Assembly: GCF_963924675.1 (NCBI RefSeq) | Contig: NC_089226.1 | Location: 48,749,124-48,813,123, forward strand | Source: Phocoena phocoena | Lineage: Eukaryota > Chordata > Mammalia > Artiodactyla > Phocoenidae | Length of the DNA: 64,000 nt | Reading direction: 5' to 3' | In this document: one piece after another, positions 47,326 through 58,410 of the stretch | How the letters are laid out: every line of letters starts with the position of its first letter | Numbering within the stretch: position 1 is the stretch's first letter | Program-made: the position numbers and the translations under genes | The notes under the pieces: generated by a model | The model's input: the letters and a program-made list of their open reading frames with translations, nothing else | Told to the model about the DNA's origin: nothing | The model's database searches: none

Positions 47326-47962
47326 CCTTTTTTCTCTCCTTTCTACCTTTTACATCCCTGTCTGAATAGTCATAATTAATGACCACAACAAATATTACTG
47401 AAATGTTGCAGATCTACTAACATTTATCTAGTGTTCCACTTATTTCCCTGGAGGATCTTTGAATTTAATGTAAATATACAGTGCATGCAGACCTAGGCTT
47501 TATGTATCTGTCCAGCAGAAGACTGTTCTTCTCCTGAGGTAGTGTCGACAATGGAATTCTCAGAGATTAAGGCAACTGGTGGGACTTTGTGTTAAAAGCA
47601 ATTTTAGATTATTGGCTGAGAAAATACTGCTAGTGTGGCTGCATTTTTCAGTATTGCCTTCTTTTGTTACTACTAATTAGCAAATAAACCATACCCTCCT
47701 GAGAGATACCTCATTGTTTTCTTTACTTTTTCTCTGTGACCGTATATCTGGCTGTGCTTACTGGGGGGCTTTCTGTAATTGGGTTCAAGCAGCTCAGTGA
47801 GTATACTAGTCACCATGCACGCACAAACCTAATCTCTAAGTGACCAGTGTAGCTCTTAGATGAATGTATGGCCAGAAGATTTACTGATACTGAAGAAATT
47901 AAATTCCCCATAATTATTTTTCTATACTTCATTCTCTGGAGAGCAAAAGCAAAGCTACTCAC
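47326..47962. other. Unique DNA; downstream intron of the 48-kb exon candidate if real
   Basis: No repeat or further exon recognised on either strand. Confidence 0.4.
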
Positions 47963-48246
47963 ACGTTGATAAAATGTAGCTTATAATCTTCAGCTTCACG
48001 TATACCAACAATGCCATATTCATGAAAGTAAGGCCCTTCTCTAAAGGAGACTGTTTTAATGAGGGCTTCTTCCTTGAGGAGATGCTGGAACTCCAGGGTG
48101 CAGAGTTCAGCTCTGCTTTGTATAGGGTGATCTTGATGGAGAGACTGAGCAAAGAACATCACACTGAAGTCCAGCATTGGAAAAACTGTATATCGTTGCA
48201 TCACATGGAGGTGGGAGAGATGATGGCATAAGACATGTGCAGTCAG
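47963..48246 (-). CDS. Candidate internal coding exon of an unidentified host gene
   Basis: On the minus strand a 284-base block follows an acceptor with a good pyrimidine tract, 'cccttctgctttcag' (AG at 48248-48247), and precedes a strong donor, GTGAGTAG (47962-47955). It is open over 94 complete codons from its first base (phase 0) and leaves two bases, GT, at the end (phase 2). The first in-frame stop falls inside the donor itself. The translation looks like folded protein: alternating hydrophobic segments (MQRYTVFPMLDFSVMFFAQ), a charged helix-like part (AELCTLEFQHLLKEEALIK), then GPYFHEYGIVGIREAEDYK. It is outside recognised repeats and more GC-rich than its flanks. The base before the donor is T rather than G, a minor weakness. 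I do not recognise the family. Confidence 0.55.
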
Positions 48247-48910
48247 CTGAAAGCAGAAGGGATCATCTTTTAAAATTCTTTGCCCCAGGATTTCCTTAAA
48301 AATAAAGAGACAAGCAAAGAGAGGAACAAATATCGACATGAATTTATTGGATGTCCGCTGTGTCCACTATAGAGGATAAAAAATGGCAGGTAGTTAACCT
48401 TTCTAGGTCTCAGCTTGGACTATAAAATGGAAATGATGAACAAGGTCCACTTCAAAAAGTTTCTTGAGGATTTAATGAAGTGATGGTTCTAATAGCAGTT
48501 GGCACATTAATACTTCATAAACACAGGTTCATTTCACGCTTTTATTTTTGCTTTTAACACAGTCCTAAGAAGTTTTATCATCTGGTTGGTTATCCCATAA
48601 CCCTCCTTCCTCTCAGATTGATTGAAGTAGAGATAGAGAGTTAGGGAATTCAATGCCAGCTGAAATGGTGCTGTGATATAGAGGGGGAAAGAAATACTAA
48701 AACCCTCTGTAATATGTGGACATGGATGCTTAAGGTGTCATAGCAGCTTTTGGATATTAAACATAGGGGGAAATAAGCCACTATCGTCTGTGTAGATGAC
48801 ACTGTAATGTAATCCATTATAATAATAGATATTTGTAATTTATGATCCTAGTTAGCAAATCCATATTAATAACTAATAAAACAATACTTCTATACATGAA
48901 GGAATATGAT
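48247..48910. other. Unique DNA with a MIR fragment, no gene seen
   Basis: MIR-like 'gttaacctttctaggtctcagcttggactataaaatggaaatgatgaacaaggtccacttcaaaaagtttcttgaggatttaatgaagtgatgg' at 48390-48535 (sense). Upstream intron of the exon candidate if that is real. Confidence 0.5.
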
Positions 48911-48913
48911 AGC

Positions 48914-48917
<4 letters not shown>

Positions 48918-48946
<29 letters not shown>
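48918..48946. repeat. (AT)14 microsatellite
   Basis: Perfect dinucleotide run. A MIR fragment in antisense follows at about 48955-49080 ('aattctcacatgaacatttcaaagtatgtattactgac...gtaaggaaaccaaggctcatagttgttaaggaacttgttcaag'). Confidence 0.95.
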
Positions 48947-48952
<6 letters not shown>

Positions 48953-48954
48953 TA

Positions 48955-49080
48955 TTTAATTCTCACATGAACATTTCAAAGTATGTATTACTGACACTTT
49001 ATATGTAAGGAAACCAAGGCTCATAGTTGTTAAGGAACTTGTTCAAGACTACAGTACAAAGAAAGTCACTAGGAAAATTT
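48955..49080 (-). repeat. MIR SINE, antisense
   Basis: Pattern 'ctcacatgaacatttc...aaggaaaccaaggctcatagttgttaaggaacttgttcaagac' is antisense MIR core. Confidence 0.75.
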
Positions 49081-50225
49081 TAAACTATCTGGAAAATCCA
49101 CTTACTGTAAATGCCTCTTTTTTGATATCCAGAGAAAAGTGTGTTACAAAATATTAAACGAAGTGTTTAAACCCAATTACATATAAAATTTTTCAGAGAA
49201 GAGGATGATCAGGTTGCTTTCTCATATTGGAATTCATTAAGGAAATAAGGCTTGGACTGACAATCCGAGTAGATGATGAAGAGAAAGGGCACATCAGATA
49301 GAAAAATGGTCATAGACAGTTGCACCGAGGTGGGCGATTAAGATTCATGTGGGTGGAGCTTTGACCTGTACAAATTTGATACCTGGCTCAAACTTTGTTT
49401 TTGAAAAAATTACTCATGAATGAATGAATAAATGAATGACTAAATGAATGAACGTCCCTCTTATTTACATTTTGGTTCTCAGATGTGTGCTGCATGTTGT
49501 GGTACTTCAGTAGACATATGCATCCAGTGAGTTGTCCTTTTGACTTTCTATTTTCATGTTTCTAAGTATGCTGATAAAGTTTCTTCCCTTCCTGCTTGGT
49601 CTGTTGATATTTGTCTTCCATCCCTGAGGAGGTCCTATGTGGGTTTTGTACCAGATGCTGACTAAATTTCCAGCTCTTAGTGAAACCCGTGGTCACTGTG
49701 CTGTAATAATATTTTACGAAGTGCTTTTTCTTTCTTAATATTTATGTAATGGAGAGAAAATCCCTTCGTTTCTGAGGTCTTAATATGTGCTGTGGCTTCC
49801 GTCAGGTAAGTTCTTTCATGAGTCAGTGAACTGGGGAACTTGCCCATAAGCCTCAGAGGCTATTCGTAAGGCTAAAACAATACAAGGAATATGGGTTTCA
49901 AGACCACTATCAGAGATGAGAGACCTAGTCAGTGGTACCAGACCATCCAGTCACTTACACCAAATTTTTCTTAGTCTATAAAATCTACTGAAAAGATATT
50001 TACTGATGTGAAACAAATATCAACAATATATTAAACATAAAAGCAGATTAAAAACAGCGAGCATAGTATGATCCTACTTTTGGAGAAAAAATTTATATCG
50101 AAAAAAAGAATGGGAGGATAGTACCAAAATATTAAAAACTGTTGTCTCTAAGAAAGGGACTGTGGGTAATTTTTCTTTTTGCTCATCTGAATTTTCACAT
50201 TTTTCCACAGTGAATGCAATAGTTA
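49081..50225. other. Unique DNA, no gene seen
   Basis: Contains a (TGAA)n imperfect microsatellite at 49416-49453. No supported coding sequence. Confidence 0.4.
49416..49453. repeat. Imperfect (TGAA)n microsatellite
   Basis: About nine TGAA/TAAA/TGAC units. Confidence 0.85.
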
Positions 50226-50229
50226 CAAT

Positions 50230-50500
50230 AACAGTAGTAAGGATAGCCAACTTTTATTGAGTTCTCATGATAGTGAGCTCACCATGGGCTCTGTCTGCTC
50301 TGAGGTCAGACCACATGGGTTTGGATCCTGGGTTCCCCTTTTATTAGGTGTGTTAAGAAATAGGCTAGGCTAGGTGTCTCACGTGTATTGTCTCACAATA
50401 TCTTTCTGGGTTAGATACTGCTATAAAGCCCAATTTTATACGGAAGAAACTAAGGCTTATGGAGTTTAATACACTTACCCGTGTTCACATAAAATGTGAA
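50230..50500 (-). repeat. MIR SINE, antisense, split
   Basis: 'aacttttattgagttctcatgatagtgag' and, after a sense-like patch near 50300, 'ctaggtgtctcacgtgtattgtctcacaatatctttctgggttagatactgc...cggaagaaactaaggcttatggagtttaatacacttacccgtgttcac'. The order suggests two MIR pieces. Confidence 0.65.
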
Positions 50501-50615
50501 CATATGAAAACAATAGAATAAAGGTGAAAGAAAATTATCCTAATAAATATTGTCAGACTCAATCATGTTAATTACAGTGAAATCTCACAAATGGATTTTT
50601 ATCAAGATCACAAAA

Positions 50616-50620
<5 letters not shown>

Positions 50621-50646
<26 letters not shown>
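50621..50646. repeat. (GT)13 microsatellite
   Basis: Thirteen perfect GT units followed by a G-rich patch (GGGCGGTGGGGGGGG, 50661-50676). Confidence 0.95.
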
Positions 50647-50650
<4 letters not shown>

Positions 50651-50679
50651 AGGTAGTGAGAGGGCGGTGGGGGGGGATA

Positions 50680-51665
50680 TGCTTTTGGAAATGAGAGGTA
50701 CAAGGATAAGGACAAGAATATTCAGTTGGTATATACTCAGTTACATCTCCACTCAGCAAATTTATCTAGTCTGTCTTCTCCTCCTCCCCTCTTGCTACAG
50801 TCATCCATGCTCTGCATCTCTCCAGCCCAGAAGAGCTGCACAGCCATAGGCTTGCTCCAGGGTGGGAAGACTGGCTATCTTCCCAGACTTGGCTCCTGGT
50901 GAGCCATGCTGGTCATTTAATACGGTTGCTGACTCAGGGCTTAGCACTAGAGATGATAACCCGCCAGAGGGAGGGAAGTGATGAGAGCCAAGAAAATGGT
51001 TCAAAAATCAGAAGCCAGGAGACGAAGTTGATCCATGTGACTATCCTGGGCCTCAATGGTCTTGATAAGATCAAACTGTTTGTGAACATAAGGGAGCAAA
51101 CTTTATGAGTCGTTGGTCACTCCATTGGTAGGTAGTCTTTTCTGGCATGACAAGCATGGCGTTAGGTGAGGGTTGAAAATGGTTAGAAGGAACTGAATTG
51201 AATCAAGTACAAAAGACACTGGACTTGCAGTAGAAGATTGGGGAACAGGGAGAGATGGGGCTAAAGAAGTCAAATAGTTCTTCACCAAGAGGCTATAACA
51301 GCTATCCTCTGATTGCAGTAGCATTTAATCAGGGAAATCACCTTCTTTGATTTTCTTTTTTAATGTCTCCCAATCATCGTGGTGTGCAATGTTGAATGAC
51401 CAGACAGGCAAACTCAGGATGTGCTTAGGGAACTAGCAAAGCATGGGCATTAAAAATTGAGAAAAGGCCCTCTTGGTAAATGCACCCCAAAGTTTTTAAT
51501 CAGAAAAATCTTGAAAGAAGCTATTTTAATTGCAGCATAAATATGAGTAACATTAATTAAAAGAGTTAAAATTTATTTTTAATTATATTAATGAGTCTGG
51601 TAATCTTTCCAGGGCCCAGAGTTATTAAACGTCTGAATCGAGCCCTGTCATTGCAGTGGGCTTCT
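50680..51665. other. Unique DNA, no gene seen
   Basis: Several opposed frames of 60-73 codons (50667-51324) without paired splice sites. The AT-rich 51480-51600 has homeodomain-like TTAATTAA motifs. Confidence 0.4.
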
Positions 51666-51669
51666 TCAT

Positions 51670-51945
51670 ACTCATCTGTATCATTATCATCACCACCACC
51701 ATCACCACAAAGAATCCTAAAATTTAAGCTCTTACAATGTATCAGATAGTCAGAGCCCTCAGTGCATTACAAGCTTTACCTCATTTAATTCTCACAACAA
51801 TCCTAAAAGGTAAGCATCACCCTCATATCACAGATGAGAGGACTGAGGCTGAGAGAGAGGTTAAGTGACTGGTCTGAGGTCCCACAGCTGATAGATGGTG
51901 GAGCTGAGATTCAAACCCATTTTTCTCTCCTCCAGGAGCTTTTAA
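51670..51945 (-). repeat. MIR SINE, antisense, with (ATC)n start
   Basis: After a short 'atcattatcatcaccaccaccatcaccac' run: 'ttacaatgtatcagatagtcagagccctcagtgcattacaagctttacctcatttaattctcacaacaatcc...cagatgagaggactgaggctgagagagaggttaagtgactggtctgaggtcccacagctg'. Clear antisense MIR. Confidence 0.9.
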
Positions 51946-52327
51946 ATATTCTGTGAGTCAAAGGTACATTATTAGCAACGTAAGGAATTAGAAATGACAT
52001 ACAAACTCCAGGTTTAAAGAGTTTGAAATGGTTGGAAAACCTAAATTTTCAGCATATCTATTTTGCTCTCAAAGGAGTGTCTCAGCTTGGATGTTTGGTC
52101 CAGAATTCCTCAGATCTGTCAGTAGTGCCTCCCTCTTACTGAGCAGATATTTCAGTAACTCCCACCTGGGCATGCCCTTATTATCATAATAAGAGAAGTC
52201 TTAGTTTTGGGGCTTTTTTGGGTTCTTTTTGCGTTTATCCAAGCAGCACAGTGTTGCTACCAATGCAATGGCCAACAATGGTACCAACTTCTTTGTACTG
52301 TTTTTGAACCCATGTGAAAATTGTTGT

Positions 52328-52429
52328 CCACCTTTTCCTCCCTCCCTTTCTTCCTCCTTCCCCTTCTTTCCTCTCTTCCTCCGTTCCTTCCTCCTTCCTT
52401 CCTTTCTTCTCTTTCTTGTTTGCTTTTTT
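52328..52429. repeat. Polypyrimidine tract (CCTT)n-like, about 100 bases
   Basis: Almost uninterrupted C/T with CCTT and TTCC units, directly before the SINE at 52440. Frames on both strands across it are low complexity. Confidence 0.93.
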
Positions 52430-52652
52430 TTTTTTTGCGGTATGCAGGCCTCTCACTGTTGTGGCCTCTCCCGTTGCGGAGCACAGGCTCCGGACGCGCA
52501 GACGCGCAGGCTCAGCGGCCATGGCTCCCGGGCCCAGCCGCTCCACAGCATGTGGGATCTTCCCGGACTGGGGCACAAACCCGTGTCCCCTGCATCGGCA
52601 GGCAGACTCTCAACCACTGTGCCACCAGGGAAGCCCTCTTGCTTGCTTTTTT
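52425..52652 (-). mobile_element. CHR-type tRNA SINE, antisense, inserted beside a polypyrimidine tract
   Basis: Body about 52435-52637. Flanks CTTGTTTGCTTTTTT (52425-52439) and CTTGCTTGCTTTTTT (52638-52652) form a target duplication with one change. The internal octamer GACGCGCA is tandemly duplicated (52493-52508), a small private change. Plus and minus frames of 75-149 codons here are SINE plus tract readings. Confidence 0.95.
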
Positions 52653-52905
52653 GCTTTATTCTTTTTTTTTTTTTGTAGTAAAGGACTTTACTTAAATTAA
52701 AATATAAGGTTATGACTTGGTTCTGGCTAGCATCAGTTTTAAGTAATAAGGAAACATTTTGGGGGCTGTGAATTTTAGCTATTTGCATTTTGGAATGAAT
52801 TTTTTTTTTTCATGTGGAGCTGTGTTCATTTCAGATTGTAAATTAGCTTAATGCATCCTGATTTGATTTGCCAAGTGACCAAGAGCAGAACAGATTTTAC
52901 TCTCA
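52653..52905. other. Unique DNA with T-runs, no gene seen
   Basis: T-runs at about 52662-52673 and 52800-52810. Confidence 0.45.
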
Positions 52906-52924
52906 TATACACCAGCTTTCTTGG

Positions 52925-53190
52925 TTGAGATGTTATTTCCTCAGGAAAGCTGCCCCTAAGGCCTCTCTTGCACACTCTCATAGTCTCTGAACTTCTCCTT
53001 TATCACCATTATCAAAGTTGTAGTTAAACGATCATGTATCTAGTTATTTATTCAAGGTGTGCCCCCTTAGTATGAAATCAACATGAGGGCAGGGACAATA
53101 TCTACCTTATCCCCTGCTGTAAACTAAATGTCAAGCACAGTGTTGGATTATAGTAGGCATGCAATTAATATTTATTGAGTGAATGAACAA
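52925..53190 (+). repeat. L2 LINE 3' end
   Basis: 'gagatgttatttcctcaggaaagctgcccctaaggcc...gtatgaaatcaacatgagggcagggacaatatctaccttatcccctgctgt...agcacagtgttggattatagtaggcatgcaattaatatttattgagtgaatgaa' is the L2 3' end. Confidence 0.85.
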
Positions 53191-53194
53191 AATT

Positions 53195-55955
53195 CTCCAT
53201 CCCTAATTATTTCCGTATTTGATTTTTAATCTTGTGGACAAATAGGTTTCAGCTATGTCAGTAGTTTGCTGCCTTTGAGAATTGAAAAGGTCAACAGGCA
53301 ACGGTGGCTTGAAAGTGAACAGAGCCTGAGAAAACTATGTCATGTGTCCCCTCTCTCTGGTAAATTAACACCACTGTATCTGCTAGTGGGTGAGAATAGC
53401 AATTAAGTCGTGTGGAAGAAGTAGCAGAATGCACAGAAGCATCCCCTCAGACTTCTATAATGTGTATGGTCACTAATGCAGGTCAGACCTCAGAAGTCCT
53501 AGGGTTTATCTCTGGAAAGATATGAGCATTGTTTACATAAAAGCCAAACATTTCAGGATTTCGACAGCTTTCCTCTATCCTGACTTTGTGTGAGATTCCA
53601 GGAGACTGAGACATAAGCTTAACATTATCTTAAGGAAGGAGATTTTGAGGATAATTTCCAATTTAAATATTGATTTTGTGAAGGTCCCAGAGTCTGTTGC
53701 TCTGGGAAACTGTGTTTAACAAATATTTCAGTATTGTGGGAGATGACAGCCTGCAGGGCATGTGGAAGTATCCCATGTGAAAGTGTGATATAAGATACCT
53801 CTGGGCATCTTTTTAACTGCATGCTAATAAAAGGACTTTCTTCACCCCGGACCCCATCCTCACCCCCAACATACTCACACTCACTTACACAACTCAGCTT
53901 ATTTTCTCTGAACCCCACCATTCTTCTTAAAAGTGTCATTGTATTTGTGACAGTAACGTCCTCAGGTACTTGTAAGCTTTAAATTATTTGTCTAAGACCT
54001 TATATGCTTAGACTAAGGTAATTCCCAGTATGTGTGATTATTAGGAGGATTAGAGATCTAAAGGCTCACAGAACTGACTTTCAGAGAATTGAAATGTAAA
54101 ATTAAGTATTATGGATTTTAACGTTAAGATACCGGTGGTATCGTTACTATCATCCTCTTTTGTTTAGAGACAGATTTATTTTATCGTGAATGCTGTTCGC
54201 ATGTGGCTTTCTTCATTCTCAAAGAGCTGGGCTTTAAGAGAAAAGTGTAAATAGCCTTTTACTTTCCTGTAACTGAATTGTACACATTAACTGCCAAAGT
54301 TACTAGGAAACAGAAGTGATTGCTTTAGATTACCTTTGAAAAGGGGCCAGCTCCTTTCTGGTCCAGTGGAAGGATATAGCAAAGATCAGCAATGTCACAA
54401 AGAAGAAACTGTCAACTGAATGCCAAGGCAGTCATGGACCAAACCCAAGTGTTGACATGGCCCTAGATCATAAAAGAACATATTTTAATCTGAGCCTAAT
54501 TTAAAGCAAAAGCAGTTGCATTTTTCACTAGTTGGGGAACCATTTGGAATGCAGATGCCTAACAGCACAGTTTAATTTTCAGAGACCCTTTGGGCAATTT
54601 TCAGAAGACATTTTCTTGGACCAGGGCAACAGAGGAATATCAGTCCTTCCCATTTATCCTTATAGAATTCTTTGTAAAGAAACAGGGGCTTTGATGTGAA
54701 TAGCCAAAAGACAGTGGATAGGAAAAGTCATGGGGATATCTGAAAAGTGGGCAAGGATGCAAATGGCACATGTAAATGATGTTCAAGTGTGCAAAAGCCC
54801 TACTTAGCCACTCACATGGATACTACTGGGTCTCATCAAGAGCCTGCACTGAAACTTTATAATCGAGACTTCCTGTTGGATCCTCCAACCTGGAACGATT
54901 TATTTTACTGCTTTTAATTCATTTTCTTTTCTACCTTGAATGAGATTGATTTCTCTCCTGAATAGTCTTGCGCTTTCTGGAGCTAAAAGGGGGCCTTCCC
55001 ACCATGGCACAGTAACTGTATCAGTGGAGAGGAGATGACCATTCATACGGAGGTCCTCCTTAGGTTGACTAGTAATTTGGTCCAGGTGGAATGAGGTGCT
55101 CTTTCTCATGTGCTGCCTGCCTAGTTGAAAAAGGCCACCTAGCAGATTGGATACAGGCAATAAGTTCCCTGTTGCCCTCCAGACAGATTACACATTACCT
55201 ACTTAAAGGAGGGCAAGCAATACTGTTGTCTTCAATGGGGAATTGTAAAAATATGGAAGGAGAAATATCAGATAATTGGTTTTATATTTTTCTTTAGAAA
55301 CAGATGATTATTTAGGAAATTGCAAAGAAAGTGATATACAATCTTTGCTACACAAATTACACCGAAAGAACATATTCCAAGAATGAAATCAGTGACCTTT
55401 CTGCAGAAAAGAAAATATTTTATCGTTAACTGCATGCTAATAAATTTGTACCAGATGAATCCTCCCACATGTATTTTCAGTGTTGGTGCCTGGGCTCCAA
55501 GTGGGGTGTCTTAAGCCCAACACCAATTCTGCAGAACCCAACCCACAAATACTTTGCATATCGTGTTTCCTTTGTTGGCTCATGAGTGAGATCTAGAATA
55601 AAGATTTGCTCAAAAGGTCTCACAGTGGGCACTTTGGCACCAAGTGTACAATACTACATTTCATTTAGCCCAGCAGGCCTAAATGAATGCTCACTGTCAG
55701 GTGTCAAAGAACTCCACCCCAAAGAAGCTGATCACTCATTTCTGCTTGGACTTCTCACCAACATGGGTTTTATAGAATCAGAGTTTGCATGGTTTTCCCA
55801 AAGCCCCCCACAGCTTGATTCAGAGTTTAACCTTTAAAGTACTTATATTAGCTAAAGTAAGGTAGAAGACTCGTATCACTTTTATTCACCTTTTTTGTAT
55901 GCTTTTGTGGTTTTTGTTTGTTGTTTTCGGAGAAAAGCAACATGGTGGAACAGAA
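53195..55955. other. Long unique stretch, no gene seen
   Basis: Over 2.5 kb free of recognised repeats. Frames at 53625-53939 (-), 54900-55160 (-), 55091-55297 (+) and 55586-55837 (+) were examined. None is bounded by a convincing acceptor and donor pair in frame, and none resembles a family I know. Another exon of a minus-strand gene could lie here unseen. Confidence 0.35.
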
Positions 55956-55969
55956 AGCATCCAGATTTA

Positions 55970-56185
55970 CAAACACACTAACTTGGGTTTGAATCATGAC
56001 TTTACTACTTAATAGCTCTATGACCTTGAGCAATTACTTATCTTCTCTGAGCCTCAATTTTTTCGTCTATTAAAGGGAATAATATTTGCCTCTCAGGGCT
56101 GTTGAAAGGGTTAGCTCTAGTTCTGTATATTTCTTGGCACATTCAGAGCAGATGATCAATAAATGGTAGCTGCAGCTGCTATGAT
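55970..56185 (+). repeat. MIR SINE, near full length
   Basis: 'acttgggtttgaatcatgactttactacttaatagctctatgaccttgagcaattacttatcttctctgagcctcaattttttcgtctattaaaggg ... ttggcacattcagagcagatgatcaataaatggtagc' is MIR. Confidence 0.9.
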
Positions 56186-56529
56186 TAAAGCTGTTCCACA
56201 GCCAGAAAGACGGGGTTTACATCAACTCAAGCCTCTTTCTCATGGCTGCAAGAAACCGCAGACGCTCCTGGACTTGTATGAGAAAATGTAATTAAGACAA
56301 AAACTTTATTTTCATTTCAGCCATTCTTCAGATTTCTCAAAATCCTGATGAATCCTCTCCTTAGGATTATAAATAGGAATCGAAAAGGCAAACACACATT
56401 TTATGCTAACACCAAACTTAAAACCTTAAATTCTAGGTTCACGAAATGTTCCTTATCTTTTACCCAATTTTTGATGCCAAAGGGAGTGACAAGATGCTAT
56501 GTGTACATCCTTAAAAAGGAAGTGTTGTG

Positions 56530-56740
56530 TGGGAAAAGAGGATGGAACAGTGGACAGATTTTGGACAGAACACTGAGGTTTGAATTGTGGTTCCAACAAT
56601 ATCACTTAACAGCTGTCTGACCCTTGACACACTGTTTCACAGCAATGAGCTTCTGTTTTTCTCCTGCCCTGCCTACCATATGGAGCTACTTTGAGAATTA
56701 AGAGAAATAAAGGATATAATGGTACTTCTGGAAACTGAAG
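56530..56740 (+). repeat. MIR SINE, diverged
   Basis: 'gaacagtggacagattttggacagaacactgaggtttgaattgtggttccaacaatatcacttaacagctgtctgacccttgacacactgtttcacagcaatgagcttctg' follows MIR. Confidence 0.65.
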
Positions 56741-56799
56741 TCCAACAGAAAAATGAGATGCTATTTTGCACAATTTTTTTATTCACAGGCTCCAGTGTT

Positions 56800-57000
56800 G
56801 TGTGAACCTTGATTTTATTCCTGGTTCCATTCCTTACTAATACTGTGACCATGGGAACATTATAGAATCTGTCTAAGCCGATTTCTGTATTTAAATTGGC
56901 ATCTCAGTGTTTACCATATAGGATTGTTAGGATCAAATGAAATACTTATGCTTGGGACACATTGTAAGTGCTCAATAAATGGTAGATATGTTGCTGTTAC
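56800..57000 (+). repeat. MIR SINE
   Basis: 'ttccattccttactaatactgtgaccatgggaacattatag ... gttaggatcaaatgaaatacttatgcttgggacacattgtaagtgctcaataaatggtag' is MIR. Confidence 0.85.
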
Positions 57001-57234
57001 CAATGATGTTATTTAGCACCTGGCCCAAGGGCAGAATGCCCTGACCAAAAATAGGAGTTGGAAAGAAGTTTAGGACCAATATGGGATCCTGACATTCAGT
57101 TGAAATCAGTTGACCTTTTTTGAGTGTCTCTATATAGGCACTGCAGAATTTTTAAATGTCAGTATCTGCTACTTCTTATAATTGGAGTAGGGAGGGGGAT
57201 GATGATAATGATGATTAGGAGGAAGAGGATAGAT

Positions 57235-57480
57235 AAAGCTTGTTGGATATTATTATGTGCCAGGCACTGTGCTAAGTACTTTACAGAAATTAATCCATCT
57301 TATTCTCACATCAGTCCTATGAGATAGGAACTATTGATATCATCAATCTTATTCTTCAGATGAGGAGACTGGGACACAGAGAGGTTAAGTAACTTAATCA
57401 AGTCCTAAGCTAATAATGATCAGGGTTGGGACGTTTACTCAGAAGTCTGATTCTAGAACTCATGCTTTGTCTACTATGAA
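57235..57480 (-). repeat. MIR SINE, antisense, well preserved
   Basis: 'gatattattatgtgccaggcactgtgctaagtactttacag...cagatgaggagactgggacacagagaggttaagtaacttaatcaag' is antisense MIR. Confidence 0.92.
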
Positions 57481-58060
57481 TGAGAGAAAAGAAGTACATA
57501 AATGTTGTACAAAACTTTATCACATTATGTAAAAATATAGGAAAAAGTGTTCAAAATCCAGGGGAAAGTTCCAGCAGACTTCAGATATTTATGCAGCAAT
57601 GAAAATGTGCTCAGCTGTGACTTCAAAGGCCATGCTACTAGCCACTATAGCATACCATCTCCCTATTTGGCAAAATCTTATTGAAAGGGTGTGAAATTGA
57701 GAAAACAAGCCAAAAAATTCACCATGCCATACCCTTTAATCATCTTGCTATGTGTTAAAAATAATAATAAACCTACATGTTTACAATAACAATATATTAA
57801 ATCTGTATTTCTATAGTCAATTGGGAGGCATTATGATTAAACCTAGAGTTGTCGACAGGTCATCACTCACCAGCTCTGCTTGTCTTTCAGCAACCACTAA
57901 AAATTGATGCATAGACACTTTAGTCCACCCCCTTAATTTCACAAATGGGGTCATTAAAACTTAACTCAATAAATTGTCCAAGATGAGATAGCTAGTTAGT
58001 GGCAGAGCTGGAACTAGAGCACATTTCCTAAACCCAAGTCCCATATTTTCCAAGTTTAAT
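57481..58060. other. Unique DNA, antisense MIR fragment at 57920-58030
   Basis: 'cccttaatttcacaaatggggtcattaaaacttaactcaataaattgtccaagatgagatagctagttagtggcagagctggaactagagc' is antisense MIR. No supported gene. Confidence 0.5.
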
Positions 58061-58264
58061 TCAACAAATATTTACTGAGCAATAATAATTATATTGTGAG
58101 GCAATGACAAGGAGGGTGTGAGTTTACAAATAAAAGATGGTCCTTGCTCTTCAGAAGCTTATAATCTAGTAGGAAAGGCAAACATGCCCATGTATAATTA
58201 TAAAACTCACCATAATGGAATGACTTCAATAGCAGGGAAGATCCCACATGCTGTCACTGTATGT

Positions 58265-58410
58265 CTCCCTTTCATCACTCAGCACACTTGTTTATTCAAG
58301 GAGTTCTGCCCTGCTAAATTGTTAGCTATAGTTCGCTAATTTATCCCTAGCCTAGTTCCCGGTACAGCATAGGAACTCAGTAAATATTTATTGAACAAAG
58401 TGAAAAGACA
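58265..58410 (+). repeat. L2 LINE 3' end
   Basis: 'tagctatagttcgctaatttatccctagcctagttcccggtacagcataggaactcagtaaatatttattgaacaaagtg' is the L2 3' terminus. Confidence 0.75.

Noticed and set aside
52229..52788. Open frames up to 149 codons, proline/serine/phenylalanine rich
   Set aside because: Translation of the polypyrimidine tract fused to a SINE.
54900..55160. 86-codon minus frame in unique DNA
   Set aside because: No acceptor/donor pair in frame and no family resemblance; kept only as part of a region where hidden exons are possible.
55586..55837. 83-codon plus frame in unique DNA
   Set aside because: No splice signals that would bound it and opposite strand to the exon candidates; likely chance.
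57860..57960. Minus-strand CTG|GTGAGTGATG donor with a short open frame upstream
   Set aside because: The upstream part is antisense MIR and the only acceptors are weak; no independent support for an exon.
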